Source: CAWCUU01 sp963798855 (GTDB lineage Bacteria; Gemmatimonadota; Gemmatimonadetes; Longimicrobiales; RSA9). From it: a stretch of DNA of 64,000 bases. The notes beneath the pieces were generated by a model. That model was given only the letters and a program-made list of their open reading frames with translations. It had not been told where the DNA came from and did no database searches. Shown here piece by piece: positions 37,077-44,924 of this stretch. Positions within the stretch are counted from its first letter, which is position 1. The number at the start of each line of letters is the position of its first letter. The DNA lies in NCBI GenBank assembly GCA_963798855.1, contig CAWCUU010000002.1, forward strand, positions 1,302,001 through 1,366,000, in the 5' to 3' direction. The position numbers and the translations under genes are program-made.

Positions 37077-37411
37077 GTCGTCGCCTCCGTCGCTCGCAGC
37101 ACCTTCGACACGGCCTCCGCATAACGCGCCCACGTCCGCGACTCCCTGCCGAGGTGCCGACGTCCTTCCTCCGTCAGTCGGTAGAACTTCGCGCGCCTGT
37201 TGTTCTCCGACGCCCCCCACTCGGCCTCCACCCATTCGCGCCGCTCCATCCGGTGAAGCGCAGTGTACAATGCGCCCTCCTCCACCTCGAGCTCGCCATC
37301 CGTGGTCGAGCGGATCCAGCTCGCGACGGCGTAGCCGTGCCGCGGCCCCCAGATCAGCGCCTTCAGCACGAGCATGTCCAGCGTCCCCTGTACCAGCGTC
37401 AAGCCGGGCAC
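37073..37411 (-). CDS. PadR-family transcriptional regulator
   Basis: A 112-residue regulator. GTG 37411 preceded by GGAGG is taken as the start; the frame continues upstream without similarity. The winged-helix PadR core is evident: TLDMLVLKALIWGPRHGYAVA, split at the helix turn, LEVEEGALYTALHRMERREWVEAEW, and NRRAKFYRLTEEGRRHL. PadR proteins repress promoters and release DNA on ligand binding. Its position directly in front of the ADOP permease, with a 4-bp overlap, suggests that it controls its own operon. Confidence 0.9.
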   Translation of the reverse strand: MPGLTLVQGTLDMLVLKALIWGPRHGYAVASWIRSTTDGELEVEEGALYTALHRMERREWVEAEWGASENNRRAKFYRLTEEGRRHLGRESRTWARYAEAVSKVLRATEATT

Positions 37412-37795
37412 CTCGCCTCCCCATGAAATGTTCAGGGGTAAGATGGGATCGAGGGCGTCGCAGCCGCAAGAGAGACGAAGTCGCGGCGGGTGCCGCGGAG
37501 CGAGTTCGCGGCGCGGAGGCGTTCCGGAGGAGCGGCATCGGGCGAGTGGGGCCGTGCGGGTCAGGGAGCGGCGGGCGTTGTGGAAAGCGTGCCGGATTTC
37601 GTGGAAATCGTGTTGGAATCCGCGGATCGACTGTGCACAAATCACCAAATTTTGTGAATCCCAACTGTTACAAATCCGGATGTGCCGTTGCTACGGGGCT
37701 TATCCCAGTGGCCGCGAATTCGGTCTTTGGCGATTGTCGGAGTAGACCGCCCTAACTCGATTCCGTATAAGCAGTTATGGAGAACTTTGAAAGGC
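37412..37795. other. Gene-free stretch between PadR and the first RNA promoter
   Basis: This 384-bp stretch has no gene. The left part is the presumed promoter region of the PadR/ADOP operon. From about 37560 the sequence becomes AT-richer than its surroundings and carries repeated TGTGGAAA- and GTGGAAAT-like words, then AAATTTTGTGAATC and TGTTACAAAT. The last part aligns loosely with the region upstream of the two other RNA copies (38.44 and 40.04 kb), so it belongs to the repeated element rather than to unique sequence. Confidence 0.5.
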
Positions 37796-37824
37796 TTGAC
37801 CGGGCTGCCGCACGGGGTTATCAT
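37796..37824 (+). promoter_or_regulatory. Sigma70-like promoter of RNA copy A
   Basis: TTGACC at 37796-37801 and TATCAT at 37819-37824 are separated by exactly 17 bp. The same spacing and near-identical hexamers occur in copies B and C, while the 17-bp spacer itself differs between A and B. Conservation of the boxes but not of the spacer supports real promoter function. Confidence 0.7.
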
Positions 37825-37830
37825 TGTGTC

Positions 37831-38125
37831 AGACGCCAGCAGCCGAGCGGCCAACACGGCTGAGGGCGTCGCCTCCGGAAGGGGACGCTTTTCGGGAGGC
37901 AGCTCACCGGAAGTTCGGACCCGGTGAGGCGGCTGTGAGGTCACTGGCCACAGTCGTTCCGCCCCAAAAACGGGGCACCCGAGCCGCCGGCCGCGTGGCG
38001 AAGGGTCAAGAAAGTCGAGGATCCGGCTGCATCTTCGGATGCGGAACCGAACCTAGCGGAACCTCCGGCCTTCGCCAGTGCTCGAACCCCCGGTGTTCGG
38101 ATTCGTCCGACACTGGGGGTTCTTG
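37831..38125 (+). ncRNA. Structured RNA, copy A (diverged)
   Basis: About 295 nt from the predicted start to the end of a strong hairpin (38084-38123). It shares with copies B and C a series of stems in the same order, maintained by compensatory change: GGCTGTG/CACAGTC here against GACTGCG/CGCAGTC there; GCATC-TTCG-GATGC (38029-38042) against CGTGTC-TTCG-GACGCG; and a hairpin GCCCC-AAAAA-CGGGGC against GCTCC/GGAGC. The loop CACTGGC (37942-37948) is complementary to GCCAGTG (38074-38080), and both are invariant. I do not recognise the family; it is not tmRNA, RNase P, SRP or 6S by any motif I know. Confidence 0.65.
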
Positions 38126-38139
38126 CATCTGCCCCGGTC

Positions 38140-38400
38140 TCACCTCGGCGCCGGGCTCTCCAGCCGCTGCCGCAATCCCCGCGTCCCCTGCCCGTCGGCG
38201 TCCCCCCGCTGCCAGATCCGCGCGACTGCGGCCGGCGAAATCGCATGGGCGCCGTCGACGCGACCTCCGGCGAGCAGCGCGGCGGCGAGTCGGGCGAGAT
38301 CGCCGGCGGAAGCAGCTCGGGCGCGTCCGTTATCGAACGCTCCGACGCTCCTCGACGACGGGACGCACCTTGGCTCGACGAATATGAGGTCGCGGGCAGC
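38140..38400 (-). pseudogene. Serine hydrolase (beta-lactamase family) fragment
   Basis: On the minus strand about 85 codons read like the middle of a class C beta-lactamase-fold serine hydrolase, in particular ASAGDLARLAAALLAGG followed by RVDGAHAISPAAVARIW. The N-terminal part with the SxxK motif and the C-terminal part are both absent: upstream the frame runs into repeat copy B, and downstream it stops at 38140 next to the terminator of RNA copy A. It looks like a gene remnant trapped between two RNA copies. The assignment rests on one short segment. Confidence 0.4.
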
Positions 38401-38638
38401 GGCGGGGAGAGGCCTGGAGAGGCGGTCTTCCCACAGTCGAATGTGGGAAAGGCCGGGGGCTGCGTGGATAAGCGTGTGGGCAATTTCGCAATTTTTGTGG
38501 ATCTGAAGTGTTACATTTGCGCAAGCCGAAGTGGATCGGCAGGATGGACGGATCGAGGCGGCGGCGTTTTTCTGCATGCTTCGCGTCTGGTGCCGTAACA
38601 CGTTGCCGATTAAGCAGTTACGACTTTCACCAAAAAGG

Positions 38639-38667
38639 TTGACGCGGCCGTTCTGCCGGTTTATCGT
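38639..38667 (+). promoter_or_regulatory. Sigma70-like promoter of RNA copy B
   Basis: TTGACG at 38639-38644 and TATCGT at 38662-38667 with a 17-bp spacer. The hexamers match those of copy A in five of six positions each. Confidence 0.7.
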
Positions 38668-38673
38668 TGTGGC

Positions 38674-38974
38674 AGACGTCAGCAGCCGAGCGGCCAATTC
38701 GGCTGAGGGCGTCGCCTCCGAAAAGGACGCTTTTGACGGAGGCTGCTCGCCGGAAGTTCGGACCCGGTGAGGCGACTGCGAGGTCACTGGCCGCAGTCGT
38801 TGCGCTCCTCCGACGGGGGAGCTCCCGAGATCGCTGGCCGCGCTGCTCGGGTGGAGAAGGCGAGGGGATTCCGGCCGTGTCTTCGGACGCGGAAACCGAA
38901 CCAAGCGGACCCGATCGTCTTCGCCAGTGGCTAGGACCCCCGACGTTCGGATTCGTCCGACGGCGGGGGTTCTT
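38674..38974 (+). ncRNA. Structured RNA, copy B
   Basis: About 300 nt. Predicted stems, all perfect: AGCCGA/TCGGCT (38684-38704); GCCTCCG/CGGAGGC with an inner AAAAG/CTTTT (38714-38743); CGCCGG/CCGGTG with one G-U pair (38748-38769); GACTGCG/CGCAGTC (38774-38798); GCTCC/GGAGC (38804-38822); CCCGAG/CTCGGG (38824-38851); a UUCG-capped stem CCGTGTC/GACGCGG (38875-38892); and a terminator hairpin (38934-38972) followed by TTCTTGC. The loop CACTGGC (38785-38791) can pair with GCCAGTG (38923-38929). Stem sequences differ from copy A mostly in ways that keep pairing. Family unknown. Confidence 0.7.
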
Positions 38975-39019
38975 GCATCCCCCTCGCCCGCTCGTCTCCG
39001 CCCCCGTCTCCTTCAGCCT

Positions 39020-39811
39020 TTACCTCTCCGCGCCGTCCGCCTGCGTTCGCCGACGTATCCGGTCGGCAATCAGCACGAGCATGCCGATGAGCATTCCCGT
39101 GACCAGGCCGAGACCCGTGTACGGTGTGGCGTTCGCTTGCGAGGCGAACGCGTGGAGCGGCGGGGACGGAAGTGACGCGGTGTCCGCCGCGATCGAGGGC
39201 CAGGCGAGCAGGGAGTCCGCCGCGATGCGCCGCGCGAGGGTGTAGTTGCGGTAGGCCTCGGGGAAGACCGCCACGTGGTAGTGTGGCGGGTCGTGCTCGC
39301 GGGTGACGTCGAGGACGCCGGCGGCTTCGAGCTCCAGGAGCCGGGACTCGAGCCATCGTCTGCAGCGCCTCGAGGCGGGGCGTCGGAGGTCCACGGCCAT
39401 GCCGGCCGGATGGACGGAAAGCGGTGAGGCGTTCCAGGGCTGCTCGTCGACGGGGCGGGTGAGGCTTGTGACGACGAGAGGCCTGCCGCAGCCGGCGTCG
39501 TAATCGGCGGAGAGGTGGCGGAGGAAGAGACGGACAGTCGGGCGCGTGTAGGGATACGATACGCCGCTCATGAGGAGGTGGTCGTCCTCGCGCACGGGCA
39601 CGATGTAACCCTTGCGGGCCAGGTAGAGGACCTCGCCGCGTGTGCGGGCGAAGGTGAAGTCCAGCTCGTGCGCCCGGTGGTTCTGTCGCACCATGGATTC
39701 GTGCGACCCGATGAGCACGGGGTGAACGGTCGCCTGGAGCGGTGGCGCCGCAAAGTGGAGCGCGGCCGCTGCGACGGCTGCGATGGTCGTCCTGCGGATG
39801 ATCCCGGGCAC
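39020..39811 (-). CDS. DUF5715 family protein
   Basis: A 263-residue protein with a signal peptide (IAAVAAAALHFAAPPLQA) and a C-terminal transmembrane helix (LGLVTGMLIGMLVLIADRI). The middle resembles a D-Ala-D-Ala carboxypeptidase/peptidase M15-like fold: RPLVVTSLTRPVDEQ, SPLSVHPAGMAVDLRRP with the metal-type His and Asp, and HDPPHYHVAVFP with the second His pair. That is the pattern of the DUF5715/M15-like group, so a zinc-dependent role on peptidoglycan is plausible but unproven. It lies between the two identical RNA repeats and points toward the terminator of copy B, 7 bp from the repeat end. Confidence 0.75.
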   Translation of the reverse strand: MPGIIRRTTIAAVAAAALHFAAPPLQATVHPVLIGSHESMVRQNHRAHELDFTFARTRGEVLYLARKGYIVPVREDDHLLMSGVSYPYTRPTVRLFLRHLSADYDAGCGRPLVVTSLTRPVDEQPWNASPLSVHPAGMAVDLRRPASRRCRRWLESRLLELEAAGVLDVTREHDPPHYHVAVFPEAYRNYTLARRIAADSLLAWPSIAADTASLPSPPLHAFASQANATPYTGLGLVTGMLIGMLVLIADRIRRRTQADGAER

Positions 39812-40237
39812 GGCTCTCCGACGGGGCGGCCACGCGTCGCCACGCGGCCGCGGCTTGCAATGTTGGTCGAGCTGTCTGCGGTTGCGCCCCGATGCGCGGC
39901 GTTGCGCATTGGGGTCGCCGGGCCAACTCTAATCAGGAAGGTTTTTTAGCGCAACCGCGGAGTGCGCCGCTGCCGCGTCGCCCCGCTGGGACTTGATCGG
40001 CGAAGCATCGTGCGGCGAGAGTTGCTTTCCCACAGTGGGATGTGGGAAAGGCCGGGGGCTGCGTGGATAAGCGTGTGGGCAATTTCGCAATTTTTGTGGA
40101 TCTGAAGTGTTACATTTGCGCAAGCCGAAGTGGATCGGCAGGATGGACGGATCGAGGCGGCGGCGTTTTTCTGCATGCTTCGCGTCTGGTGCCGTAACAC
40201 GTTGCCGATTAAGCAGTTACGACTTTCACCAAAAAGG

Positions 40238-40266
40238 TTGACGCGGCCGTTCTGCCGGTTTATCGT
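40238..40266 (+). promoter_or_regulatory. Sigma70-like promoter of RNA copy C
   Basis: TTGACG at 40238-40243 and TATCGT at 40261-40266 with 17 bp between, identical to copy B. Confidence 0.7.
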
Positions 40267-40272
40267 TGTGGC

Positions 40273-40573
40273 AGACGTCAGCAGCCGAGCGGCCAATTCG
40301 GCTGAGGGCGTCGCCTCCGAAAAGGACGCTTTTGACGGAGGCTGCTCGCCGGAAGTTCGGACCCGGTGAGGCGACTGCGAGGTCACTGGCCGCAGTCGTT
40401 GCGCTCCTCCGACGGGGGAGCTCCCGAGATCGCTGGCCGCGCTGCTCGGGTGGAGAAGGCGAGGGGATTCCGGCCGTGTCTTCGGACGCGGAAACCGAAC
40501 CAAGCGGACCCGATCGTCTTCGCCAGTGGCTAGGACCCCCGACGTTCGGATTCGTCCGACGGCGGGGGTTCTT
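40273..40573 (+). ncRNA. Structured RNA, copy C
   Basis: Identical in sequence to RNA copy B, hence the same stems, UUCG loop, loop/3' complementarity and terminator hairpin, each displaced by 1599 bp. Read-through past the terminator would enter the aminopeptidase gene on the same strand, so this copy could also act as a leader, unlike copies A and B, which face convergent genes. Confidence 0.7.
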
Positions 40574-40718
40574 GCATCCCCCTCGCCCGCTCGTCTCCGC
40601 CCCCGTCTCCTTGCGCTTGCCAGACCTTCAGCCGCCTGACTCGACTCGCATCGAGCTCGCTCTCGTGCTATTTCGGGGCGCTGGCATGGAACGCACACGA
40701 TCGGACCGAGGGAGCGGG

Positions 40719-42780
40719 ATGAGCGAGAGCACCCCTTCAGGAATGCGCATGGGAGACGTCGTCTCGCTCGTCGGCGTCGCCGGGGCGCTGGTGCTCGGCA
40801 GCTGTGCATCGGCGCAGGAGCCGACGATGGCCGGGACTCCGACGCCGGAGTCGCAGGTGACGGCTACGGCCCGGCCGGAGCGCGCGATCCGCCGTGACAT
40901 CCCGCTGACGAAGATGATCCGTCGCGGCTTCGCGGCAGGCACGAGGGATTCGACGGGAAGTCCGGGGCCGAGCTACTGGCAGGTGCGGACGGACTACACG
41001 ATCGAAGCGCGCTTCGAGCCGTCGACGGCGACGGTCGCTGGGAGCGAGGACGTGGTGATCCACAACGACAGCGACTCGACGCTGACGGCGATCGTGCTGC
41101 GGCTGGATCAAAACATCTTTCGCCAGAACGTGCCTCGTGCCGAGACCGTCACGGAGATCACGGGCGGTCTCGATCTGAAGCGACTGGTGCTGAATGGGCA
41201 GCCGGTCGATCTCGCCGATTCGACGCGGCCGAACGTCGCGCGGAATGGACGGCGCTACGGCACACCCGTCACCGCGGCGATCACGGAGACTTCGGCGCGC
41301 ATTCCGTTGCAGGCGCCGATCGAGGCGCACGGCACGGGCCGCATGCATGCGGAGTGGAGCTTCCGGGTGCCGCGGGCGTTCAACGAGCGCGGGATGCGGA
41401 TGGGAAGCTGGGCCGACACGCTCTTCCAGATCGGGCAGTGGTATCCGAGGGTGGCGGTGTACGACGATCTGCGCGGCTGGGATACCGAGCCGTACCTGGG
41501 TCCATCGGAGTTCTACAACAACTTCGGCCACTTCGACGTGAAGATCGACGTGCCCGGCGGGGTGGCTGGTCGGCGCGACGGGCGTGCTCCAGAACCCGGA
41601 GGCGGTGCTCACGGCGGGCGTGCGGGAGCGGCTGTCCCACGTCATGGATTCGGACGAGCAGCGTAGCATCGTGGCCGCGGATCAGCGTGGGGCGGGGAAA
41701 GCAACGCCGGCGGGCGGGAGGCTGGTGTGGCATTTCGTCGCGGACAGCGTTGCGGACGTGGGGTGGGCGACGTCCGATCGCTTCGTTTGGGACGCGACCC
41801 GGGCAGAGATTCCGGGGAAGGGCTTCGTCCCGATCGACATCCTCTACCTGCCCGGGCACGCGCAGCGATACGCGACGGCGGGCGAGGTCGTGCGGCACGC
41901 GCTGGTCTTCTACTCGAAGCTCTGGATGCCCTACGCGTTTCCGCGGATGACGGTGGTGGACGGGCCCGAGCTCGGCATGGAGTACCCGATGTTCATCATG
42001 TCCAGCACGGGCGCAGCGGACCACGAGACCGGGCACCAATGGTGGCCGATGATGGTCGGGACGAACGAGACATGGTACGGCTTCATGGACGAGGGCTTCA
42101 ATCAGTACATGAACGTCCTCTCCGCCGCCGACCGACGGAACCAGCAGCCGCCGCTAGACGGCGTCGGGCAGGCGTACGGTAGGATCAGCGGCACCGAGTA
42201 CGAGGCGCCGCTGATGTGGGACGCGAACTACGGCGGGCCGCTCTACTCGTTCCAGGCGTACGGCAAGGCGCCGATGATGCTGTCCATGCTCGGGGGCGTG
42301 GTCGGGGACACGGCCGTGTGGCGGGCGATGGGCGAGTACGCGCGTGCGTGGCGCTTCAAGCATCCGTCGCCGTGGGATTACGCGTTCTTCATGGACAACG
42401 CCCTGCACCGCGACCTCGGCTGGTTCTGGTACTATTGGCTGTTCACGACCGATGCTGTGGACGGCTCGATCCAGAGAGTGACGACGGAGGGCGGCCGCGC
42501 CACCGTGACGGTCCGGCAGGACGGGCAGATGCCCTCCCCCGTCGTGCTGCGGGTCCAGCTCGCGGGGAGCGGTCCGGAGATCCGCCCGATGCCGAACAGC
42601 ACGATGATCGATGCGACGACGGCGGAGGTGCGCTGGCCGGTCGACGTCTGGTTCGGGGGCAGCCGCACGTTCGACGCGGTGCTGGACTTCGGTGGACGCG
42701 CGATCCAGCAGATCACGCTCGATCCACACGGGCGCTTCCCGGACACGGACTCGAGCGACAACGTCTGGCCCCGGCAGTGA
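40719..42780 (+). pseudogene. M1 family metallopeptidase, single-base frameshift
   Basis: The first frame runs from ATG 40719 (after GAGGGAG; ATG 40686 is an alternative) with a lipoprotein-like leader (VGVAGALVLGSCASAQ) and the M1 N-terminal domain (DYTIEARFEPSTATVAGSED) up to HFDVKIDVPGG near 41560. The match then continues in the next frame as WLVGATGVLQNPEAVLTAGV to the stop at 42780. Removing one G from the GGGG at 41559-41562 restores one protein of about 686 residues. The zinc site HETGHQWWP and the downstream Glu in MDEGFNQYMN are intact. Either a true frameshift or a homopolymer sequencing error. Confidence 0.85.
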
Positions 42781-42798
42781 GATTCCACGCGGAGCCCT

Positions 42799-43602
42799 TC
42801 ACCTCGCCGTCTCCTCCTCGGCACGCTTCGAGTTCGCGCGGATCGCCGCCGCGGTGAAGGCGGCGAGGCCGGTCGCCCGCTCCTCATAGTGGGCGGCGAA
42901 GCGCGGATCGGCCTCGTACATGTCCGCGAGACCCGCGTGCATGCGGGGGCTGCAGTCGTAGTAGCAGCGGCTGACGTGCTGCCTCGCCCGCTCCGCGACC
43001 GCCATGGCTTCCGCTGACGTCGGATCGCTTCCGGAGCGCAGCAGCGCGGCCATCTCCGCGTCGATCGCCTCCGCCTCTTCCTTGATGCGTGCCCAATCCT
43101 GCTTCGAGTAGCTGCGGGCGCGGCGCATCGATTCGCGGTAGGCGTCCGTCTCACCCCAGCGCTCCTTCACTTCCTCCTCGTGCTTCGTCTGGTGCGCCTT
43201 GATCTCCTCAGGCGCATCGAAGGCCTCGAAGCCTTCGAAACCCGTGTCCGCGGCCATCTTCTCTCCTCTCTCGATCGCTCCGAGTCTGCGGTCCACCGCA
43301 CGAATCAATGCTGCCGTCCGGCGGAGCTTCTCGGACAGTGCGGCGCGTTGCGCCTTGAGTGCCGACCGCCGGTCCAGAGCGGGCTCGTCCAGCAGCTGCG
43401 CGATGCCCTCCAGCTGAAGCCCCAGCTCCCGATACAGCAGCACCTGTTGCAGCCGCTCCAGGTCCGCTTCGTCGTACAGCCGATAGCCCGCTTCCGTGCG
43501 TTGCGAGGGCACGAGCAGCCCGATCTCGTCATAGTGGTGCAGCGTGCGTACGGTCACGTGCGCCAGTCGGGCTACCTCGCTCACCGTCCAGTACTTCGCC
43601 AC
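42799..43602 (-). CDS. MerR-family regulator with TipAS-type effector domain
   Basis: A 267-residue regulator starting at GTG 43602 after GAGGAGAAGG. Residues 1-75 are the MerR winged helix (YWTVSEVARLAHVTVRTLHH, YDEIGLLVPSQRTEAGYRLY), followed by a dimerisation coiled coil. Residues 140-265 are a TipAS domain with paired Cys-Tyr-Tyr-Asp-Cys (RCYYDCSPRMHAGLADMY), known in TipA-type proteins to bind thiopeptide or other hydrophobic drugs. The gene's own promoter has the long spacer expected for MerR control. It may also regulate the divergent epimerase gene. Confidence 0.92.
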   Translation of the reverse strand: MAKYWTVSEVARLAHVTVRTLHHYDEIGLLVPSQRTEAGYRLYDEADLERLQQVLLYRELGLQLEGIAQLLDEPALDRRSALKAQRAALSEKLRRTAALIRAVDRRLGAIERGEKMAADTGFEGFEAFDAPEEIKAHQTKHEEEVKERWGETDAYRESMRRARSYSKQDWARIKEEAEAIDAEMAALLRSGSDPTSAEAMAVAERARQHVSRCYYDCSPRMHAGLADMYEADPRFAAHYEERATGLAAFTAAAIRANSKRAEEETAR

Positions 43603-43686
43603 GACCTTCTCCTCGGTTTACGCGCTCCTGCCGCTCCGTCCGGAAGGAGGGCCAACCGCCGGCGATCGGAAGTAGTTCGATGCGCT

Positions 43687-43717
43687 ACGGTAATACCTCA
43701 CGTTGCGTGAGGGTCAA
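43687..43717 (-). promoter_or_regulatory. MerR-type promoter with 19-bp spacer and palindromic operator
   Basis: On the minus strand TTGACC (43717-43712) and TACCGT (43692-43687) are 19 bp apart, and the spacer contains the palindrome CTCACGCAACGTGAG. Overlong spacers with a central palindrome are the hallmark of promoters activated by MerR proteins. It lies 85 bp upstream of the MerR-TipAS gene, implying autoregulation. Confidence 0.7.
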
Positions 43718-43883
43718 GAGGTGGAGCGCGCGAGAGCCGCCTGCCGATCCGGACCGCGGACGATACTGCCGGCGCCGCTGGTTCAGCGGAGGTCGCCGAG
43801 CATGCGGTATGCGGCGGCGACTGTCACAACCGGTGTCCTCGTCCATCTTCGAGGATGGCTGGATTCCCGAAAGGAGGACAACG

Positions 43884-44924
43884 ATGAGGGAGCAGACAGG
43901 ACGTCCCGCGGCGGGGTCGAACGCCGACTCCAGGATGAGCGGCGCCCGCGGCGGCACGCGCAGCGTTCTCATCACGGGCGCGACCGGGGTGGTCGGACGG
44001 CGCGTCGTCCCGGCACTCGCCGCCCTGGGCCATCGCGTGACGGCGGTCGGCAGGAGCGCGGAGAAGCGTGCGTGGCTGGAGGCGCAGGGAGCCCGCGGCG
44101 TCGCGCTGGACATCCTCGATCGGAAGGCGTCGCGGCGCGTGATGGAGGACGCCGGCGTAGACGTGGTGCTGAACCTGGCCACCCATATGCCCTCATCAAT
44201 GCGCAGGATGATGGTTCGGTGGTCGTGGCGGGAGAACGACCGGGTGCGCCGTGACGGCTCGGCGGCTCTGGTGGATGCGGCGCTGGGTGCTGGCGTCGGC
44301 GTGTTCGTGCAGGAATCGTTCGCGCCGATCTACGAGGACGGCGGCGAGGACTGGATCGACGAGCGTTGGTTCGTGCGCCCCGCAGCGTACAACCGCTCGG
44401 CGCTGGATGCGGAGCGCTCCGCGGCCCGCTTCACGGAGCGGGGAGGCACCGGCATCGTGTTGCGCTTCGCCGGGTTCTACGGCCCCGACCGGTTCCTGCA
44501 CGAGATGCTCGCCGTGGTTCGCCGCGGGTGGGCGCCGCTGCCGGGGCCGGCGGACGCGTTCTGGTCGTCGCTGGCGCACGATGACGCGGCCGCGGCGGTG
44601 GTCGCGGCGCTGCGTATCGGCGCTGGGACCTACAACGTCTGCGACGACGTGCCGGTCACGCGACAGGAGTTCGCACGGGTGCTCGCGGAGGCCCTCGGCG
44701 TACCCGCGCCCAGGCAGCTCCCGAGCTGGCTGTCGAGGCTCGGCGGGCGGACAATGGAGCTGCTCTCGCGTTCGCAGCGGATGAGCAACGCGAAGCTAAA
44801 GGCGGCCACCGGCTGGGCCCCGCGCTGGCGCAGCGTGCGGGAGGGGATCCCGGCCGCGGTCGCTGCGCTGAACGCAGGAGGGTCCGCCGCGGCGCCGGCA
44901 CGGGCGGCTACTCGGAGCGCATGA
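43884..44924 (+). CDS. NAD-dependent epimerase/dehydratase family protein
   Basis: A 346-residue extended-SDR protein. ATG 43884 has an AAGGAGG site five bases upstream. The Rossmann motif is VLITGATGVVGRRVVPALAA near residue 28-47, then ALDILDRKASRRVMEDAGVDV, VLNLATH, and FAGFYGPDRF. The usual YxxxK active-site pair is not clear: the Tyr is in AAYNRSALDAE without the Lys at +4, so classical epimerase chemistry is uncertain. It is divergent from the MerR-TipAS regulator, which may control it, and its 3' end overlaps the convergent ADOP gene by 17 bp. Confidence 0.8.
   Translation: MREQTGRPAAGSNADSRMSGARGGTRSVLITGATGVVGRRVVPALAALGHRVTAVGRSAEKRAWLEAQGARGVALDILDRKASRRVMEDAGVDVVLNLATHMPSSMRRMMVRWSWRENDRVRRDGSAALVDAALGAGVGVFVQESFAPIYEDGGEDWIDERWFVRPAAYNRSALDAERSAARFTERGGTGIVLRFAGFYGPDRFLHEMLAVVRRGWAPLPGPADAFWSSLAHDDAAAAVVAALRIGAGTYNVCDDVPVTRQEFARVLAEALGVPAPRQLPSWLSRLGGRTMELLSRSQRMSNAKLKAATGWAPRWRSVREGIPAAVAALNAGGSAAAPARAATRSA

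Larger units (their letters stand above)
38441..39013. repeat. 573-bp direct repeat, copy B
   Basis: Reading both segments side by side, 38441-39013 and 40040-40612 are identical (constant offset 1599). The repeat covers an AT-richer leader, the promoter, the complete structured RNA and 40 bp beyond its terminator. Just before the identical part both copies have a TTCCCACA/TGTGGGAA hairpin, with differing loops. Confidence 0.9.
40040..40612. repeat. 573-bp direct repeat, copy C
   Basis: Identical to 38441-39013. The hairpin TTTCCCACA/TGTGGGAAA (40026-40034 and 40041-40049) spans its left edge. The identity ends abruptly 107 bp before the aminopeptidase start. Confidence 0.9.

Noticed and set aside
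37831..38125. Cobalamin riboswitch
   Set aside because: AGGTCACTGGC resembles a segment seen in some cobalamin riboswitches, but the B12-box and the core motifs are missing, and the element ends in a terminator facing convergent genes rather than leading into a coding sequence.
38531..38770. 79-residue open frame in repeats B and C, with a related 81-residue frame in copy A ending in the same PEVRTR
   Set aside because: The frames share a C-terminal half, but substitutions are not concentrated at third positions, the conservation continues past the stop, and the changes fit RNA stem compensation better. There is no ribosome-binding site.
38934..38972. tRNA or tmRNA 3' end
   Set aside because: TTCGGATTC looks like a T loop, but the stem is far too long, there is no acceptor stem or CCA, and it is best read as a terminator.
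37600..40600. Replication origin
   Set aside because: There are TGTGGATAA-like words and AT-richer stretches, but no dnaA, dnaN or gyrB nearby and no dense array of perfect DnaA boxes.
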